Below are positions 49,469-57,359 of a stretch of DNA of 57,359 nt, piece after piece (position 1 is the first letter of the stretch; each line of letters opens with the position of its first letter). The notes under the pieces are model-generated. The model had not been told where the DNA came from and did no database searches. It saw only the letters and a list, made by a program, of their open reading frames with translations. Position numbers and translations under genes: made by a program. This DNA comes from JBCBEX01 sp038528235 (GTDB lineage Bacteria; Bacteroidota; Rhodothermia; Rhodothermales; Rubricoccaceae): the NCBI GenBank assembly GCA_038528235.1, contig JBCBEX010000018.1:1-57359 (forward strand), in the 5' to 3' direction.

Positions 49469-52315
49469 ATGCCCAAGCGCACCGACATCCACAAGATCCT
49501 GCTCATCGGCTCCGGGCCGATCGTCATCGGGCAGGCGTGCGAGTTCGACTACTCCGGTTCCCAAGCCTGCCGCGCGCTCCGCGCCGAGGGCTACTCCGTC
49601 GCCCTGGTCAACCCCAACCCGGCGACGATCATGACCGACCCCACGATGGCGGACGCGGTCTACCTCCAGGAGCTCACGCCCGCTTCCATCCGCGAGATCG
49701 TCGCGAAGGAACAGCCCGACGCTGTGCTCCCAACGATGGGTGGGCAGACGGCGCTCAACCTCGCGCAGAAGCTCCACGAGCAGGGCTACTGGGAGGAGCA
49801 GGGCATCCACGTCATCGGCGTCGACATTGACGCGATCAAGATCACGGAGGACCGCCAGCAGTTCCGCGACCTCATGGAGCGGATCGGGCTGGACCAGGCA
49901 CGCAGCCGCGTGGCGAAGTCGCTCCTGGAAGCGAAGGAGATCGCGCAGGAGCTCGGCGGCACGCCGATCGTGATCCGGCCGAGCTACACGATGGGCGGCG
50001 CGGGCGGCGGCATCGTCTGGACGCCTGATGAGTTCGACCGCAAGGTGGCGCGCGGCCTCGAACTCTCGCCCATCCACGAGGTGCTCATCGAGGAGTGCCT
50101 CTTCGGGTGGAAGGAGTACGAGCTCGAACTGCTCCGCGACGCCAACGACAACGTCGTCATCATCTGCTCGATCGAGAACGTGGACCCGATGGGCGTCCAC
50201 ACCGGCGACAGCGTGACGGTCGCGCCGCAGCAGACGCTGACCGACAAGCAGTTCCAGGCCATGCGCGACGCGGCGCTCCGCGCGATGCGCTCCATCGGCA
50301 CGTTCGCGGGCGGCTGCAACATCCAGTTCGCGGTCAACCCCGCCGACGGGCGCATGATCGTGATCGAGATCAACCCGCGCGTCAGCCGCTCGTCGGCGCT
50401 CGCCTCGAAGGCGACGGGCTACCCCATCGCGAAGGTCGCCGCGCGCCTCGCGGTCGGCTATACGCTCGACGAACTCCCCAACGAGATCACGGGCACTACG
50501 TCGGCGTGCTTCGAACCTGCGCTCGACTACGTCGTGACGAAGGTGCCGCGCTTCAACTTCGACAAGTTCGACGGCGCGGAGGAAGAGCTGACGACGCAGA
50601 TGAAGGCCGTCGGCGAGGTGATGGCCATCGGCCGCACGTTCCAGGAGTCGCTGCAGAAAGCCTGGCAGTCGCTGGAGATCGGCTACGCGGGCCTCGGGGC
50701 CGACCGTGACGAGCCCGACCGCGCGACCGTCCGCGAGCGGCTGCGGCGGCCCTACTGGGACCGGCTGCTCCACGTCCGCAGCGCGTTCCGCCTGGGTGCG
50801 TCCGTCGCCGAGATCGCCGACATCACGAAGATGGACCCGTGGTTCCTCTACCAGGTCCAGGACCTCGTCGCCCTCGAAGACGCCCTCGGCGACGTGTCGC
50901 TCGCTGGCCTTGAGCGTGATCTGCTCCTCCGCGTCAAGCAAGCGGGCTTCTCGGACCAGCAGATTGCGTACCTGCTCCAAGACGAGGTGACCGACAGCGA
51001 CGTGCGCGAGTACCGGCTGGGCCTCGGCCTGAAGCCGACGTACCGCGTGGTCGACACCTGCGCGGGCGAGTTCGAGGCAGAGACGCCCTACTTCTACTCG
51101 ACGTACGACCAGGGCGACAACGAGTCGATCCGGTCGGACCGCAAGAAGGTGGTCATCCTCGGCAGCGGCCCCAACCGCATCGGGCAGGGCATCGAGTTCG
51201 ACTACTCGTGCGTCCACGGCGTCCTCGGCGCGCGCGAGATGGGCTACGAGGCGCTGATGATCAACTGCAACCCGGAGACGGTCTCCACCGACTTCGACAT
51301 CGCCGACAAGCTCTACTTCGAGCCGGTCTTCTGGGAGCGCGTCAAGGACGTCCTCGACCACGAGCAGCCCGAGGGCGTGATGGTGCAGCTCGGCGGGCAG
51401 ACCGCGCTCAAGCTCGCACGGCGGCTCAAAGAGGCGGGCGTCAAGCTGTTCGGCACGCCGTTCGAGTTGATGGACCTCGCGGAGAATCGGGGCCGCTTCT
51501 CGGGCGTGCTCAAGGAACTCGAAATCCCGTTCCCGCCCTACGGCATGGCGCGCTCGGTCCGCGAGGCCGTCACCGTCGCCGAGGAAATCGGCTACCCGAT
51601 CCTCATCCGCCCGAGCTACGTCCTCGGCGGTCAGGGCATGCGAATCGCGATCAACAAGGAGGAGGTCGCCGAGTACGTCGAGGCCGTCCTCCGCATGTTC
51701 CCGGACAACGACATCCTGCTCGACCGCTTCCTCGAAAACGCCACCGAGATCGACTGCGACGCGATTGCGGATGGGGATGAGGTGCACGTCACGGGCATCA
51801 TGCAGCACATCGAGCCAGCGGGCGTCCACTCGGGCGACTCGACAGCCGTGCTGCCGCCCTACTCGCTCTCCGAGGAGACGCAGGCGACGATCCGGCAGTA
51901 CGTCACCGAGATCGCGCGGCGGCTCGACGTCGTCGGCCTCATCAACGTGCAGTTGGCCGTGCAGTCGGATGGTGAGCGCGAAGTCGTCTACGTGATCGAG
52001 GCGAACCCGCGCGCGAGCCGAACCGTCCCGTTCGTGGCCAAGGCGACGGGCGTGCCCATCGCAGGCATCGCGGCGAAGGTGATGCTCGGGGCCAAGCTGA
52101 AGGACTTCCGCGAGCGCGGCGAGTTGGAGAGCCAACTCACGAGCGGGTATGCGCTCAAGGAGCCGGTCTTCTCGTGGGAGAAATTCCCCGAGGTGTCGAA
52201 GGAACTGGGGCCCGAGATGAAGTCGACGGGCGAGGCCATTGCCTTCGTGGACGCGCTTACCGACGAGCACTTCACGCGGCCCTATGAGATGCGAAATCTC
52301 TACCTCAAGCGATAG
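49469..52315 (+). CDS. carB: Carbamoyl-phosphate synthase large subunit without the allosteric domain
   Basis: The synthase subunit, here 948 residues, whereas E. coli CarB has 1073. The N-terminal half opens ILLIGSGPIVIGQACEFDYS and the second half opens VVILGSGPNRIGQGIEFDYS, the two ATP-grasp halves, each with its ATP-grasp elements (GPSYTMGGAGGGI-like and RPSYVLGGQGMRIA). The protein ends at ...LTDEHFTRPYEMRNLYLKR, before the MGS-like allosteric domain (about residues 936-1073 in E. coli) that binds UMP, IMP and ornithine. Shorter CarB forms occur in some Bacteroidota. No stop-frameshift remnant of the missing domain is visible downstream, so it is a natural short form. Direct allosteric control is presumably absent. 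Confidence 0.95.
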   Translation: MPKRTDIHKILLIGSGPIVIGQACEFDYSGSQACRALRAEGYSVALVNPNPATIMTDPTMADAVYLQELTPASIREIVAKEQPDAVLPTMGGQTALNLAQKLHEQGYWEEQGIHVIGVDIDAIKITEDRQQFRDLMERIGLDQARSRVAKSLLEAKEIAQELGGTPIVIRPSYTMGGAGGGIVWTPDEFDRKVARGLELSPIHEVLIEECLFGWKEYELELLRDANDNVVIICSIENVDPMGVHTGDSVTVAPQQTLTDKQFQAMRDAALRAMRSIGTFAGGCNIQFAVNPADGRMIVIEINPRVSRSSALASKATGYPIAKVAARLAVGYTLDELPNEITGTTSACFEPALDYVVTKVPRFNFDKFDGAEEELTTQMKAVGEVMAIGRTFQESLQKAWQSLEIGYAGLGADRDEPDRATVRERLRRPYWDRLLHVRSAFRLGASVAEIADITKMDPWFLYQVQDLVALEDALGDVSLAGLERDLLLRVKQAGFSDQQIAYLLQDEVTDSDVREYRLGLGLKPTYRVVDTCAGEFEAETPYFYSTYDQGDNESIRSDRKKVVILGSGPNRIGQGIEFDYSCVHGVLGAREMGYEALMINCNPETVSTDFDIADKLYFEPVFWERVKDVLDHEQPEGVMVQLGGQTALKLARRLKEAGVKLFGTPFELMDLAENRGRFSGVLKELEIPFPPYGMARSVREAVTVAEEIGYPILIRPSYVLGGQGMRIAINKEEVAEYVEAVLRMFPDNDILLDRFLENATEIDCDAIADGDEVHVTGIMQHIEPAGVHSGDSTAVLPPYSLSEETQATIRQYVTEIARRLDVVGLINVQLAVQSDGEREVVYVIEANPRASRTVPFVAKATGVPIAGIAAKVMLGAKLKDFRERGELESQLTSGYALKEPVFSWEKFPEVSKELGPEMKSTGEAIAFVDALTDEHFTRPYEMRNLYLKR

Positions 52316-52411
52316 TGCGCGAAGGTTCAGCGGAGGCGGCGGCAGGCGGCAACAGCGGAGTGGCACGGCGGTAGCAGCCGCGTCTACTTCTCTGATCCTG
52401 ACCTGCGTGCT

Positions 52412-52714
52412 ATGCTCTCCTCGTCCATCGGCCGGCTGCGGCTGGCTGGCCTCGTCGAAGGCACCTCGTTCCTCGTGCTCCTCTTCATCGCGATGCCGCT
52501 GAAGTACCTCGCGGACCAGCCCGAGGCCGTCTCGATCGTTGGGTGGGTGCACGGGGTGCTGTTCGTGCTCTTCGGCGTGGCGCTGCTCATCGCCATGCAG
52601 GACGAGGGCTGGTCGCTGAAGAAGGCCACCGTGATCTTCATCGCGGCCGTGGTGCCGTTCGGCCCGTTCGTGATCGACCGGCAGCTCAAGCGCGAGCAGG
52701 AGGCCGCCGCGTAG
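52412..52714 (+). CDS. DUF3817-domain membrane protein
   Basis: A 100-residue protein with three hydrophobic segments and the DUF3817 pattern: RLRLAGLVEGTSFLVLLFIAMPLKYLAD at the start, GWVHGVLFVLFGVALLIA and FGPFVIDRQLKREQ at the end. Small integral-membrane protein of unknown function. It follows carB by 96 bp and ends next to a word repeat. Confidence 0.88.
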   Translation: MLSSSIGRLRLAGLVEGTSFLVLLFIAMPLKYLADQPEAVSIVGWVHGVLFVLFGVALLIAMQDEGWSLKKATVIFIAAVVPFGPFVIDRQLKREQEAAA

Positions 52715-52719
52715 CCGCG

Positions 52720-52794
52720 TGTGTGGACGCGTGGAGGTAGGCACGTATGAACGTGGCCCGCTTCCACACCTTCACACGTCCATACGTTCACACC
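52720..52794. repeat. Iterated-word inverted repeat between convergent genes
   Basis: Left TGTGTGGACGCGTGGAGGTA with ACGTATGAACGTGG, right CCACACCTTCACACGTCCAT with ACGTTCACACC. The right end includes the TGA and the last codons (Met-Val) of the ATP-grasp gene. Same word class as the sequence upstream of the tonB-like gene at 23.4 kb. Confidence 0.7.
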
Positions 52795-54428
52795 ATGGTC
52801 GCAGCCGTCTCCCGGTCGAGCAGCGCCACCGTCTCGTCGTAGAGTGCCTGGGCGCGCTCGGGCGTCGCGCCGATGCAGAGCACGCCGAGCTTGCCGAACT
52901 CGGAGAGCGCGCCGATGAGGTGGAACACGACGCCCTCCTGCGTAGCCCCGTGGAAGTGGAGGCCGTGGTAGACGGCGAGGTCGACGAGGTCGTAGGGCGT
53001 GAGGCCGCGGTAGCGCTCGCTGGTGAGGTTGTCCGAGGCGTAGTAGTAGCGCGGCTGGCCCGACGGGGTGCAGTAGAGCCCCGTCTCCGGGTCGTAGGCC
53101 CCGTCCGTGAGGAAGTCGAGCATCAGATACGGATGCGTCGTCCCGCCCTTGCGCAGATTGATCTCGATGGCGACGTACCGCCACCCGTTCTCCGTCGCTG
53201 GGTCTTCGACGCACAGGAAGTCGACGCCGAAGCGGCCCAGCGCCCCGCGCTCGGCGAGGACGGCTCCGATGCGTTCGCCCGCGTCTTGGAGAGCAAGCCG
53301 GTAAGGCGCGGCGGCGGGGAACGTGCAGCCGAGGAAGACCTGGCCGCTCGGTCCGCCAAGCACCTGCTCGTGCGTCGAGATCACGGAGGCGCGGCCCGTT
53401 GGGTCGACGCGGCACTGTACTGATGGGGACGTCTTGCGTGCGCCGTCGACGAACGCCTCGACAATGCCGCCCATCGCGGCGAACGAGGCGGCGTAGTGGT
53501 CCCACGTCTCCGTCTTCGCCTCGAACTGGAGACGCTCGGGCAGTACGTCCGCGATCCAGCGTTCGAGCGTGTCGCCTGAACAGAGCGAGGCCGGTGCGCC
53601 CGCGTAGGAGAAGATCGCGTTGCCCTCGCCGCTGAACCCCTCGTCGAGCTTGACGACCGCCTTGCGCAGCGCTGGATTACGCTGCTTGAGCACGGCCAGG
53701 GCATGCGCGATCTCGGCGGGCGTGTGCAGGTGCTCGAAGCCGTCGGGTAGCGGGACGCCCGCCTCGCGGAAGATCTCACGGCTACCGCTCTTGGTGCCGA
53801 GGTGGCGCAGCGCCGGGTCGCAGGCGTAGAGCGGGATACCGAGGCGCACGGCGAGCGTCCGCTCTAGCTCCGTCGCGTTGAAGACGGTCAGGTGCGCCGC
53901 CGTCGGGTCGGCGATCTGGCGGCGGATGCGGTCGAGCAGGCGCGGGCGGTCGAGGAGCTTCTGCGTGAGCGGCCGGTCCGAATGATCGTGGCAGGCGAGG
54001 AGGGTGAGGCGCTCGCGGGCGTGCACGCTCGGGACGCCCGCAAGCAGGTTGAGCACATAGTCCACGATGCCCGGTGGCAGCGGCTGGCTGGTCACGTAGA
54101 CCACACGCGTGCGCGGCATGCGCAGCAGCATCAGCGCGAAGAGCATGCGCTCCTCGTAGTGCGTCGCGCCGTCGATCTTGCGTAGCTCGTCCTGCGGCAA
54201 CGTCAGGCTCGGCACGACAACGACGGTGCGCGGCGCCTTCGGGTCGGGAAAGACGTGCTCGAACTGGTCCAGGAAAGCCGTCTGGAGCGCATCGAAGCGG
54301 GCAGCCTCTTCGGAGGATCCAGGCGCGAGCCCGGCCCCGTTGCGCGGGAGGTCGAGGGGAGCAACGCGCGGGGGATCGAGGTCGAGTAGCATGGCCGGGA
54401 GAGGCAGACGGGACGGGACGCTCCCCAT
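52788..54428 (-). CDS. ATP-grasp ligase-like protein (PGM1-related)
   Basis: A 546-residue protein from ATG 54428 (MGSVPSRLPLPAML; an ATG at 54392 is equally possible). It has the N-terminal region of peptide-ligase-like ATP-grasp proteins (TVVVVPSLTLPQDELRKIDGATHYEERMLFALML, then MPRTRVVYVTSQPL). The ATP-grasp core follows: LGTKSGSREIFREAGVPLPDG, KAVVKLDEGFSGEGNA and YVAIEINLRKGGTTHPYLML, with the Glu-x-Asn metal ligands in EINLRKGG. This family is similar to Pgm1-type peptide ligases. The substrate pair is unknown. Its stop codon lies inside the 52.7-kb repeat. Confidence 0.83.
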   Translation of the reverse strand: MGSVPSRLPLPAMLLDLDPPRVAPLDLPRNGAGLAPGSSEEAARFDALQTAFLDQFEHVFPDPKAPRTVVVVPSLTLPQDELRKIDGATHYEERMLFALMLLRMPRTRVVYVTSQPLPPGIVDYVLNLLAGVPSVHARERLTLLACHDHSDRPLTQKLLDRPRLLDRIRRQIADPTAAHLTVFNATELERTLAVRLGIPLYACDPALRHLGTKSGSREIFREAGVPLPDGFEHLHTPAEIAHALAVLKQRNPALRKAVVKLDEGFSGEGNAIFSYAGAPASLCSGDTLERWIADVLPERLQFEAKTETWDHYAASFAAMGGIVEAFVDGARKTSPSVQCRVDPTGRASVISTHEQVLGGPSGQVFLGCTFPAAAPYRLALQDAGERIGAVLAERGALGRFGVDFLCVEDPATENGWRYVAIEINLRKGGTTHPYLMLDFLTDGAYDPETGLYCTPSGQPRYYYASDNLTSERYRGLTPYDLVDLAVYHGLHFHGATQEGVVFHLIGALSEFGKLGVLCIGATPERAQALYDETVALLDRETAATMV

Positions 54429-54569
54429 GGTAGTGGGAGGCACGCCCTGCCCTTGCGCTGTCGCTTCCGTACGCGTCTGTGAGCGATTCCCCCACAGACG
54501 CGCACAGCAGGGTCGGCTAAACATGCAGGGCTTGAGCGGCGATACTCCGAGGGTCCGTCCTCTCTCGCC

Positions 54570-55025
54570 ATGCGTGCCAGTCTAGCCCGTCTCCAGCGCC
54601 CCGTCCACGCGGCGTCGCTCGTGGCCTTCCGGGTTGCCTTCGGCGCGGTGATGGTGTGGGAAGCGTGGCGCTATGCGTCGAAAGGCTGGATCGAGCGCTA
54701 CTACGTCGACCCGGTGTTTCACTTCTCGTATCCGGGCTTCGGCTGGATCGCGCCGCTGCCCCTGGGCGACATGTACGCCGTGTTCGCGGTGCTCGCGATC
54801 GGCGGCGTGGGCGTCGCGCTGGGCTGGGAATACCGCATCACGGCCTCGACGCTCTCCGCGACGACGGCCTACGTGTTCCTCCTCGCGCCGGGGCACTACC
54901 TCAACCACGTCTACCTCCTCGTCCTGCTCGCAGGACACGGCGCCGCTGGCCGCCGACTGGTGGCCCGGCCCACCTGTGCAGACCACCTCGGCCGAGTGAA
55001 CGGGGCTACGCGTGAGCGCCGCTGA
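54570..55025 (+). pseudogene. Truncated HTTM / vitamin K-dependent gamma-carboxylase-like gene
   Basis: The 151-codon frame begins like an HTTM-domain protein: ASLVAFRVAFGAVMVWEAWR, GWIERYYVDPVFHFSYPGFGW, and then LLAPGHYLNHVYLLVLLAGHG. HTTM proteins of this group are usually about 450 residues with a C-terminal part including a CuA-like or peptidase region; here family similarity stops near residue 120 and the frame ends shortly after in low-similarity sequence. None of the other frames continues the family. The gene therefore has lost most of its 3' part and is likely non-functional. Confidence 0.65.
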
Positions 55026-55054
55026 CAGTGACCGTAGCTACGAGTGCGCGTCGA

Positions 55055-55318
55055 TTATGCGCGCTCGACCGTGACGGCGGTGCCATCTTCGAGGTCGAGC
55101 AGGATCGTCCGCTGGTCGTCCGAGAGGCGGTACGCCTTGATGTCGTCGGGGAAGACCTCGGCGGGCGTGTCCATGTAGAACATCGCGTCGGCGACGACCT
55201 GCCAGTCCTCGGGCGTGAGCGCCACGAGCGCCGCGCCGTCCTCCTCGACGTAGGGCGCGTAGTTGATGACCTTGGTGAGGTGGTTGATCGCCTGCTTGAC
55301 GTGAAGGCCGGGGTCCAT
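55055..55318 (-). CDS. Small hypothetical protein
   Basis: An 87-residue soluble protein from ATG 55318 (MDPGLHVKQAINHLTKVI); the frame opens upstream to 55423 but that would read through the word-repeat region. It is rich in acidic residues and reads LTPEDWQVVADAMFYMDTPAEVFPDD, then IKAYRLSDDQRTILLDLEDG. No family recognised. It is divergent from thyA with a 103-bp gap. Confidence 0.65.
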   Translation of the reverse strand: MDPGLHVKQAINHLTKVINYAPYVEEDGAALVALTPEDWQVVADAMFYMDTPAEVFPDDIKAYRLSDDQRTILLDLEDGTAVTVERA

Positions 55319-55387
55319 CGAAGTGCGGGTGTGGAGACGTGGATAGGGCGTGGAAAACCTACGCGCAGGTTGGGCCCAGGCTCCGTG

Positions 55388-55395
55388 TAAGTTTC
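55388..55395 (+). promoter_or_regulatory. Candidate -7 promoter element of thyA
   Basis: TAAGTTTC lies 34 bp upstream of the thyA ATG and is the best match in the window to TAnnTTTG. Confidence 0.45.
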
Positions 55396-55421
55396 GAGAC
55401 TGTCGCCTCTGCCCCACTGCC

Positions 55422-56342
55422 ATGCAACTCGCCGCCCCTCCTCGTCTCGGCCATATCTACGAGCACGCCGACGACGCCTACCTCGACCTCGTCCGGCATG
55501 TCCTCGCCACGGGCGTGCGCAAGACCAACCGCACCGGCACGGACACGCTCTCCAGCTTCGCGGCCTTCTACAGCGTGGACCTCCAGGCAGGCTACCCGCT
55601 CCTGACGACGAAGAAGGTCTACTTCAACTCGATGTGGCGCGAGGTGCTGTGGTACCTCTCCGGCGCCGACCACATCCGCGAGCTGCGCCAGCACACGAAG
55701 ATCTGGGACGCCTGGGCCGACGCCGACGGCAACCTGGAGACGGCCTACGGGCGCTTCTGGCGGCGCTTCCCGATCCCCGCCGAGGGCGGCTGGCTCGGCA
55801 GCGAGGTCTTCGCCGGACCCGATCACCCGAACGTCCAGCAGGAGGCCGACGGCTCGTTGTCGTTCGACCAGATCGGCTACGTCCGCGACGAGCTGCGCCG
55901 CAACCCGATGAGCCGACGCCTGGTGGTGAGCGCGTGGCACCCGGCCAACGCGGCCGTGAGCAAGCTGCCGCCGTGCCACTACACGTTCTGCTTCAACGTG
56001 GAGCCGCGCAGCCAGGGGCCGGACCTGCTGCACTGCCACCTCACGCAGCGCTCGGCCGACATCGCCGTGGGCGTGCCGTTCAACCTCGCCTGCTACGCGC
56101 TCCTGACGCAGGCGCTCGCGCAGGAAGTCGGCATGGCGCCGGGCCGCTTCGCGCACACGCTCATCGACGCGCACATCTACATGGACCACCTCGACGGGCT
56201 GAACGAGCAACTGGCCCGCTCGCCGCGCGCGCTGCCGACGCTGGCCATCGCCGCAAAGCCGCTGGACGACCTGACGTTCGAGGACGCGACGCTCTCCGGC
56301 TACGACCCGCACCCCGCGATCCGCTTCCCGGTAGCCGTGTAG
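55422..56342 (+). CDS. thyA: Thymidylate synthase
   Basis: Makes dTMP from dUMP with methylene-tetrahydrofolate, the only de novo dTMP route of ThyA type. The 306-residue reading from ATG 55422 (MQLAAPPRLGHIYEHADDAYL) is longer than the 264 of E. coli because of an insert near residues 118-150, as in many bacteria and eukaryotes. Signatures: GVRKTNRTGTDTLSSF, YPLLTTKKVYF, the nucleophile Cys185 in KLPPCHYTFCF, QRSADIAVGVPFN, and the dUMP-contact DAHIYMDHLDG. Divergent from a small hypothetical gene; a clear -7 box lies in the gap. Confidence 0.97.
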   Translation: MQLAAPPRLGHIYEHADDAYLDLVRHVLATGVRKTNRTGTDTLSSFAAFYSVDLQAGYPLLTTKKVYFNSMWREVLWYLSGADHIRELRQHTKIWDAWADADGNLETAYGRFWRRFPIPAEGGWLGSEVFAGPDHPNVQQEADGSLSFDQIGYVRDELRRNPMSRRLVVSAWHPANAAVSKLPPCHYTFCFNVEPRSQGPDLLHCHLTQRSADIAVGVPFNLACYALLTQALAQEVGMAPGRFAHTLIDAHIYMDHLDGLNEQLARSPRALPTLAIAAKPLDDLTFEDATLSGYDPHPAIRFPVAV

Positions 56343-56387
56343 CTAGACTCCCGTTCGTCTACCACGTATGCTCAGATAGGCAGATTC

Positions 56388-56495
56388 TTGTCATCCCGGA
56401 CTTGATCCGGGATCTCTGACGACTCGAGCGTTTCGTGGCATCGCTGAGATGCTGAAACCGCAGGTTCACGCCAGTAATCGAGTTCAGCATGACAA
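56388..56495. repeat. TGTCAT...ATGACA interspersed repeat
   Basis: A 108-bp element with 7-bp ends TTGTCAT/ATGACAA. Inside it a palindrome CCCGGACTTGATCCGGG (56395-56411) and a stem TGCTGAA/TTCAGCA (about 56450 and 56483). Its translations (VIPDLIRD in one frame) are those of a repeat type found widely in Gram-negative genomes. It fills the gap between thyA and the next gene. One copy in this window. Confidence 0.75.
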
Positions 56496-56524
56496 TCCTG
56501 GGTGGGTGTTACCAAGGATCAACG

Positions 56525-57359
56525 TCACCGCACAACGGTCAGGCGGCGCGTGAGCACGGTGTCATCGGTTTCGGCGCGCACCACGTAGACGCCCGCAGGC
56601 AGCGCCGCCGTGTCGAGCGCGAGCCTGAGCCGGTCGGAGGCCGCGCCGTCGTGCACCAGGGCGACCGCGCGGCCGAGGACATCGTAGACCACCACGCGTG
56701 CCTCGGTCGCTGGGCCGACGCTTAGCGCAATCGTGGCCGTCCTGCTCGTCGGGTTCGGATACACCGACAGCATCGCCTCGGTGGGTGCAGGCGCGTCGTC
56801 CTCCGCATCGGTGCTGCGCGTGACCGTCAGCACCAGCGGCACCTCCACCACGGCCTCCGTGGCCGCGTCGAAGACCTGGAGCGCGGCGCGGTAGGTGCCC
56901 ACAGCGCGGCGGCCCGGGCGGAACCACAGCGCGATCTCGGTGGCGTCGCCCGGCGTGCCTGCTGCGCTGAGCGTGCCCTGCCAGCGCTCGACGGTGAGCC
57001 AGCCGGGCGGCACCGGGTGCGGGCGCAGCATGGCGATACCGTCGTCGTCAAAGGACCCCCAGGCGTAGTAAACGGCCCCATTGGGGTCAGTGGCGCTGCG
57101 TTCCAAGCCGCCACCTACGATACCAGGGCGGCCGTTGGGGTCGGGGGGCGGCAGCAGGGTTAGGAGTGGCTCGGGCGTCCGGCCGTCTGCCTCAGGTGTG
57201 AGATCCTCGCCGCGTGGGCCCACGACGACGTGTCGGTCGTAGGCACCTCCCCCGAAGGTGCCCGGAACCTCTAGACGGGGGCCTTCAGGGTCGTGCGAGA
57301 GCGTGTCGGGACCAGCGCCTGGGGTGTAGGTGGCAAGGTCGGGGAGGGCGCTGACGCCG
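56525..57359 (-). CDS. Type IX-sorted secreted protein, 5' part beyond the window
   Basis: The frame stays open through 57359, so only the C-terminal ~277 residues are seen. The part in view starts in a secreted region (PDLATYTPGAGPDTLSHDPE) and has a beta-sandwich stretch (YRAALQVFDAATEAVVEVPLVLTV). The last ~90 residues are a type IX sorting domain: LSVYPNPTSRTATIAL, ARVVVYDVLGRAVALVHDG, LPAGVYVVRAETDD, TRRLTVVR. The catalytic or binding part lies outside the window. Second type IX-sorted protein here, after the beta-helix at 5.3-7.6 kb. Confidence 0.85.
   Translation of the reverse strand, partial: GVSALPDLATYTPGAGPDTLSHDPEGPRLEVPGTFGGGAYDRHVVVGPRGEDLTPEADGRTPEPLLTLLPPPDPNGRPGIVGGGLERSATDPNGAVYYAWGSFDDDGIAMLRPHPVPPGWLTVERWQGTLSAAGTPGDATEIALWFRPGRRAVGTYRAALQVFDAATEAVVEVPLVLTVTRSTDAEDDAPAPTEAMLSVYPNPTSRTATIALSVGPATEARVVVYDVLGRAVALVHDGAASDRLRLALDTAALPAGVYVVRAETDDTVLTRRLTVVR

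Noticed and set aside
49355..52744. Open frame of over 1100 codons on the minus strand opposite carB.
   Set aside because: It is antisense to a complete carB with all motifs. Its translation is rich in Arg, Glu, His and Asp from the high-GC complement and has no domain or signal.

Overview
The window is high-GC DNA with tight gene packing and little recognisable Shine-Dalgarno signal. Several features point to the phylum Rhodothermota (Rhodothermia, within the Bacteroidota superphylum): type IX secretion-type C-terminal sorting domains on two secreted proteins, a PorV/PorQ-family outer-membrane protein, a TonB-dependent receptor with two TonB-like transducers, an atpD-atpC pair separate from the other ATP synthase genes, and recurring -7-like TAnnTT[G/T/C] promoter words. 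This placement is inferred from gene families; no rRNA is present. I see no tRNA, rRNA, CRISPR array, intact insertion sequence or prophage.

Layout. 1-7.6 kb: a DUF6624-like remnant, uridine kinase, an M48 peptidase lipoprotein, another lipoprotein, a TonB-dependent receptor and a type IX-sorted beta-helix protein. 7.8-9.9 kb: atpD-atpC with a clear terminator. 10-14.3 kb: an FrnE/DsbA-like protein and then an inorganic-carbon cluster, namely bicarbonate permease SbtA, PII-like SbtB, an exported beta-carbonic anhydrase and an exported protein that looks like an iota-class carbonic anhydrase. 14.3-21.7 kb: a sodium/solute symporter with a small membrane partner, a PhoR-like histidine kinase, a class I glutamine amidotransferase-type hydrolase and a large Ser/Thr kinase with TPRs. 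21.7-32.9 kb: envelope and transport genes (PAP2 phosphatase, TonB, PorV/PorQ, RDD protein, a cyclic-nucleotide/CBS/DUF294 signalling protein beside a cation/proton antiporter, glycerophosphodiesterase, a serine hydrolase). 33-38.9 kb: a divergent pair of unusual proteins (membrane HTH-like sensor and secreted jelly-roll-like protein), DUF971, an NtrC-type regulator and an outer-membrane barrel. 38.9-43.3 kb: an RND efflux pump and adaptor. 43.5-47.4 kb: an SDR, a frameshifted small exported gene, BioY, a GatZ-like protein and a second TonB. 47.6-52.3 kb: carA-carB with an attenuator-like leader. 52.4-57.4 kb: DUF3817, an ATP-grasp ligase, a truncated HTTM/gamma-carboxylase gene, thymidylate synthase and the 3' part of a second type IX-sorted protein.

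Two points stand out. First, the SbtA/SbtB/beta-CA/iota-CA cluster would allow bicarbonate import plus CO2/bicarbonate interconversion outside the cytoplasmic membrane in what looks like a heterotroph. Second, carA has a 23-codon leader ORF whose stop codon abuts a U-tailed terminator hairpin, while CarB lacks the C-terminal allosteric domain, so control of carbamoyl phosphate synthesis may have moved from protein to RNA.

The intergenic space carries several repeat families: a ~110-bp palindromic element in three copies (9.9, 42.1, 49.3 kb); hairpins whose arms are built from iterated short words that fill whole gaps inside operons (atpD-atpC, sbtA-sbtB, after carA, and others); and a TGTCAT...ATGACA element at 56.4 kb.
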